Shown piece after piece: positions 32,232 to 34,029 of a stretch of DNA of 34,029 bases; positions within the stretch are counted from its first letter, which is position 1; each line of letters begins with the position of its first letter. The stretch lies in NCBI GenBank assembly GCA_028291615.1, contig JAQGHM010000321.1:1-34029 (forward strand). Reading direction: 5' to 3'. This DNA comes from Phycisphaerales bacterium (lineage in GTDB: Bacteria; Planctomycetota; Phycisphaerae; Tepidisphaerales; Tepidisphaeraceae). The notes below the pieces were generated by a model, which saw nothing but the letters and a program-made list of their open reading frames with translations, searched no databases and was not told the origin of the DNA. A program made the position numbers and the translations under genes.

Positions 32232-32423
32232 ATGAAATGCGATGACTGTGGCGTTGAGGAAGCGGCGATTCATCTGACGCGGATCGTCGATGGGCGGAAG
32301 TCGGAGCGGCATCTTTGTTTGACTTGTGCTGCGGTTGAGACTGGTGGGGGTGGCGGGGATATTAAGGATGTTTTGCGGGCCTGGGTGGAGAAGCAAAAGG
32401 GGCAGCCGGGGCCGGAGGAGTGA
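32232..32423 (+). CDS. Small McsA-like zinc-binding protein
   Basis: 63 residues from the ATG at 32232, with GGGAG about eight bases upstream. It begins MKCDDCGVEEAAIHLTRIVDG and continues to HLCLTCAAVE, i.e. CxxC plus CxxC with a His, the N-terminal zinc finger pattern of McsA. McsA in Firmicutes activates the protein-arginine kinase McsB and is about three times longer. Here only the finger and a short, charged C-terminus (VLRAWVEKQKGQPG) exist. No McsB or ClpC gene is nearby. Probably a stand-alone regulatory or adaptor protein. Confidence 0.68.
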   Translation: MKCDDCGVEEAAIHLTRIVDGRKSERHLCLTCAAVETGGGGGDIKDVLRAWVEKQKGQPGPEE

Positions 32424-32430
32424 GAGGTTT

Positions 32431-33558
32431 TTATGGCAGCGGTTTTACCGTGGGGTCGCCGGGCTTGAGCGGGCGGGGTTGCCAGGCGGTGACGTCGCGG
32501 AATTGGCCGCCTTGTTTGCGCTGGTTGGGGGGGAGTTGGGTGCCGTCGCCTTGGTAGAAGCCGTATTGGGGTTCGTCGAGGCGGTAGAGGAGGCCGTCGG
32601 TCGAGCGGCAGCGATTGTAGACGAGGGGGCGGTCGGCGCCGTCGGGGAGGGCGGCTTTGATGAGGGCGTAGCCGAAGGTTTGCTTGCCGTCGCCCCAAGG
32701 ATCGATGGGGACTTTGGGCAGGTAGGCGGGGACTAATTGATCGAGCGAGGTTTGCCAGGTTTGTTTGTCGAAGAAGTAGAGGTGGCAGGCGAGGGACATG
32801 GCGGCGAAGGTTCGGTCGGCGTTGGCGCGGTTGATGGTCTCTATGAGGCGATCAACGGCCAAGTTTGGGTCTTTCCAGCCGGGCGAGCCTTCAGGGCCGA
32901 GGATTTCGGTGAGTTGATCTTTGGGGATTCGTTGATCGAGGAGTTGGATGATGATCTGGCGGGCGGTGGCGACGTTGAGATCGACGGTATTTTTCTCGTC
33001 GCTGGTCAGGGGGACATTGGAGGTAATGACCAGGAGGCGGTTGCAGGCGGAGGCGGTGATGCCGCAGCCGACGAGGAGGCGGAGGACGTTTTTGCTCGGT
33101 TTTTCTTCGAGCAGATCGGCGAGGTGGAGCTCGTCGCGAGCGAATTCGAAGGCGGCGGCGGCGCGGCCGTGGACGGATTCGTGGAGGGCGGCATCGGCAA
33201 TGTTGTTGGTGAGCCCGCGAAGGTCGTTGAGGTATGTGGCGTCGTTGCCTTCGGGCCAGGCGGCTTTGTCGAGCGAGCGAGCTTTGCGGACGAGGTCGCG
33301 GACGGGGGCGTTGGCTTCCCAAGCGGCTTCGGAGGCGGCATGCCATTCTTTGGGGAAGGGGGGAAAGTCGCGGTACTCGAGGTTGGTCTCGGCGGGGGAA
33401 TCGGCCTTGCGCATCTTGGCGGCGCGGAGGTAGAGGGCGGCGGCGTCTTCGGTTGGCTGGGGCGCTGCGTCGGCGGGGGCGGCGAAGCAGGCTGGGGTGT
33501 TCAGGAGGGCGATGATGAGGAGGGCGCTGGTGGTGATTCGCATTGTGGGCTTCGCCAT
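32431..33558 (-). CDS. Secreted protein of unknown function
   Basis: About 375 residues with an N-terminal signal peptide (MRITTSALLIIALLNTPACFAAPAD). The ATG at 33543 gives a more standard signal than 33558. The mature part is alpha-helical and rich in Ala. It has two Cys in LLVGCGITASACNRLL. The C-terminal segment (LDQLVPAYLPKVPIDPWGDGKQ, then FGYALIKA) resembles the tail common to planctomycete secreted proteins that carry a pseudopilin-like end. No catalytic motif recognised. It converges on the McsA-like gene with only seven bases between stops. Confidence 0.6.
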   Translation of the reverse strand: MAKPTMRITTSALLIIALLNTPACFAAPADAAPQPTEDAAALYLRAAKMRKADSPAETNLEYRDFPPFPKEWHAASEAAWEANAPVRDLVRKARSLDKAAWPEGNDATYLNDLRGLTNNIADAALHESVHGRAAAAFEFARDELHLADLLEEKPSKNVLRLLVGCGITASACNRLLVITSNVPLTSDEKNTVDLNVATARQIIIQLLDQRIPKDQLTEILGPEGSPGWKDPNLAVDRLIETINRANADRTFAAMSLACHLYFFDKQTWQTSLDQLVPAYLPKVPIDPWGDGKQTFGYALIKAALPDGADRPLVYNRCRSTDGLLYRLDEPQYGFYQGDGTQLPPNQRKQGGQFRDVTAWQPRPLKPGDPTVKPLP

Positions 33559-33671
33559 GTAGGTTTCACTATGAAGACGGAGGTTGGGGCGGTGTGTTTC
33601 AGGAGAAATTGGTTGACGTGCGTGGTGGGGGTTTGAACCGCGGATTTCGATTGCGGTCGGGGATGGTGGAG

Positions 33672-33677
33672 TATAAT
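33672..33677 (+). promoter_or_regulatory. Possible -10 box of the FHA gene
   Basis: TATAAT is a perfect -10 match 38 bases before the ATG at 33716. The best upstream partner is TTGCGG at 33651-33656, but the spacing is only 15 bases, so the -35 assignment is weak. Confidence 0.4.
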
Positions 33678-33715
33678 GCGGGCTGGTGTCCGGGCGCGCG
33701 CGACGGGTGAGCGTT

Positions 33716-34029
33716 ATGGCAATGACGCAGGTTTATCAGCGGGTGATTGACTTGGGGCCGGAGATGGAGCTGCGCGTTCGCGGGGCGGATGGCGGGGTGG
33801 AACGGGTTCGGGTGGCTGAGCATCTGACGATTGGCCGGTCGGCGGCGAGCAATCTCGTGGTGGATGATCCGGGAGCGAACCTGATTCATGCGCGGGTGGT
33901 GGCGGGGATCGGGGGCGGGCATGACTTGCGGTGCGTTGGGATCGCGCGAGTGGTGTTGGAGGATGGGCTGGCAGTAGATCGGATGACGCTGACGCCGGGG
34001 GTTTGGTTTTGGGTGGGGGCGACGGTGGT
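33716..34029 (+). CDS. FHA-domain protein, 3' end outside the window
   Basis: The frame is open from the ATG at 33716 to the end of the window, about 104 residues. The sequence EHLTIGRSAASNLVVDDPGAN followed by LIHARVV gives the FHA core, GRS, a Ser/Asn strand and His in the next strand; FHA domains bind phosphothreonine in partner proteins. The loop after it (VVAGIGGGHDLRC) continues the beta-sandwich. The usual Ser before the HA is replaced here by Ile, so binding may be weakened. Regions beyond residue 104 are not visible. Confidence 0.7.
   Translation, partial: MAMTQVYQRVIDLGPEMELRVRGADGGVERVRVAEHLTIGRSAASNLVVDDPGANLIHARVVAGIGGGHDLRCVGIARVVLEDGLAVDRMTLTPGVWFWVGATV

Noticed and set aside
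32737..33636. Gly/Val/Glu-rich frame of 299 codons antisense to the secreted protein gene
   Set aside because: No family pattern; the minus-strand frame has a clean signal peptide.
1..34029. CRISPR array, tRNA or rRNA genes
   Set aside because: No regularly spaced direct repeats and no cloverleaf or rRNA signatures were recognised when reading both strands.

Overview
The window looks like chromosomal DNA of a GC-rich planctomycete, probably of the class Phycisphaerae. The lineage call is inferred from protein style. A 195-residue membrane protein ends in a zinc ribbon of the CxxCGYDLRAT type. A secreted propeller protein carries a displaced PEP-CTERM tail. A subtilase begins with an LExRxxLSA-like motif. 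Heptanucleotide tandem repeats are present. No rRNA, tRNA or CRISPR array was recognised.

Layout. (1) Positions 1-533 hold the 3' part of a cyanophycinase gene. (2) Positions 556-13659, all on the minus strand, form an apparently single operon of eleven genes with tiny gaps or 4-base overlaps. Reading from 13659 downward: an SDR epimerase; a glycoside hydrolase fused to a second SDR epimerase; a zinc-type dehydrogenase; a GT4 glycosyltransferase; three tandem CgeB-like glycosyltransferases; a DUF1698/CmoB-like methyltransferase; a small conserved protein; a stand-alone glycoside hydrolase related to the fused one; and an APC/KimA-like permease. This is probably a glycoconjugate or nucleotide-sugar pathway whose product is unknown. 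(3) Positions 13966-18193 carry an ABC exporter, a LuxR-type response regulator lacking its phospho-acceptor Asp, a formate/nitrite-type channel and a single-domain receiver protein.

(4) Positions 18296-23157 are the most unusual part. An S24 (LexA/CI-like) repressor faces a five-gene operon: a two-HTH protein, an ABC-type ATPase, a proline-rich small protein, a GNAT acyltransferase and a phage terminase large subunit with a Cys4 cluster. Two near-consensus promoters point away from each other, and a 17-bp palindrome overlaps both -35 boxes. There are no integrase, portal or capsid genes, so this is a damage-switchable packaging-like module of unknown purpose.

(5) Positions 23292-34029 are planctomycete housekeeping and accessory genes: an RraB-like lipoprotein, a GT39-type membrane glycosyltransferase, a subtilase, a SecD-head-like secreted protein, an RHH protein behind a toxin-like remnant, a frameshifted PEP-CTERM propeller, small membrane proteins, a McsA-like zinc protein, a secreted protein of unknown function and the start of an FHA-domain gene. 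Here the plus strand is strongly G-rich whichever strand is coding.
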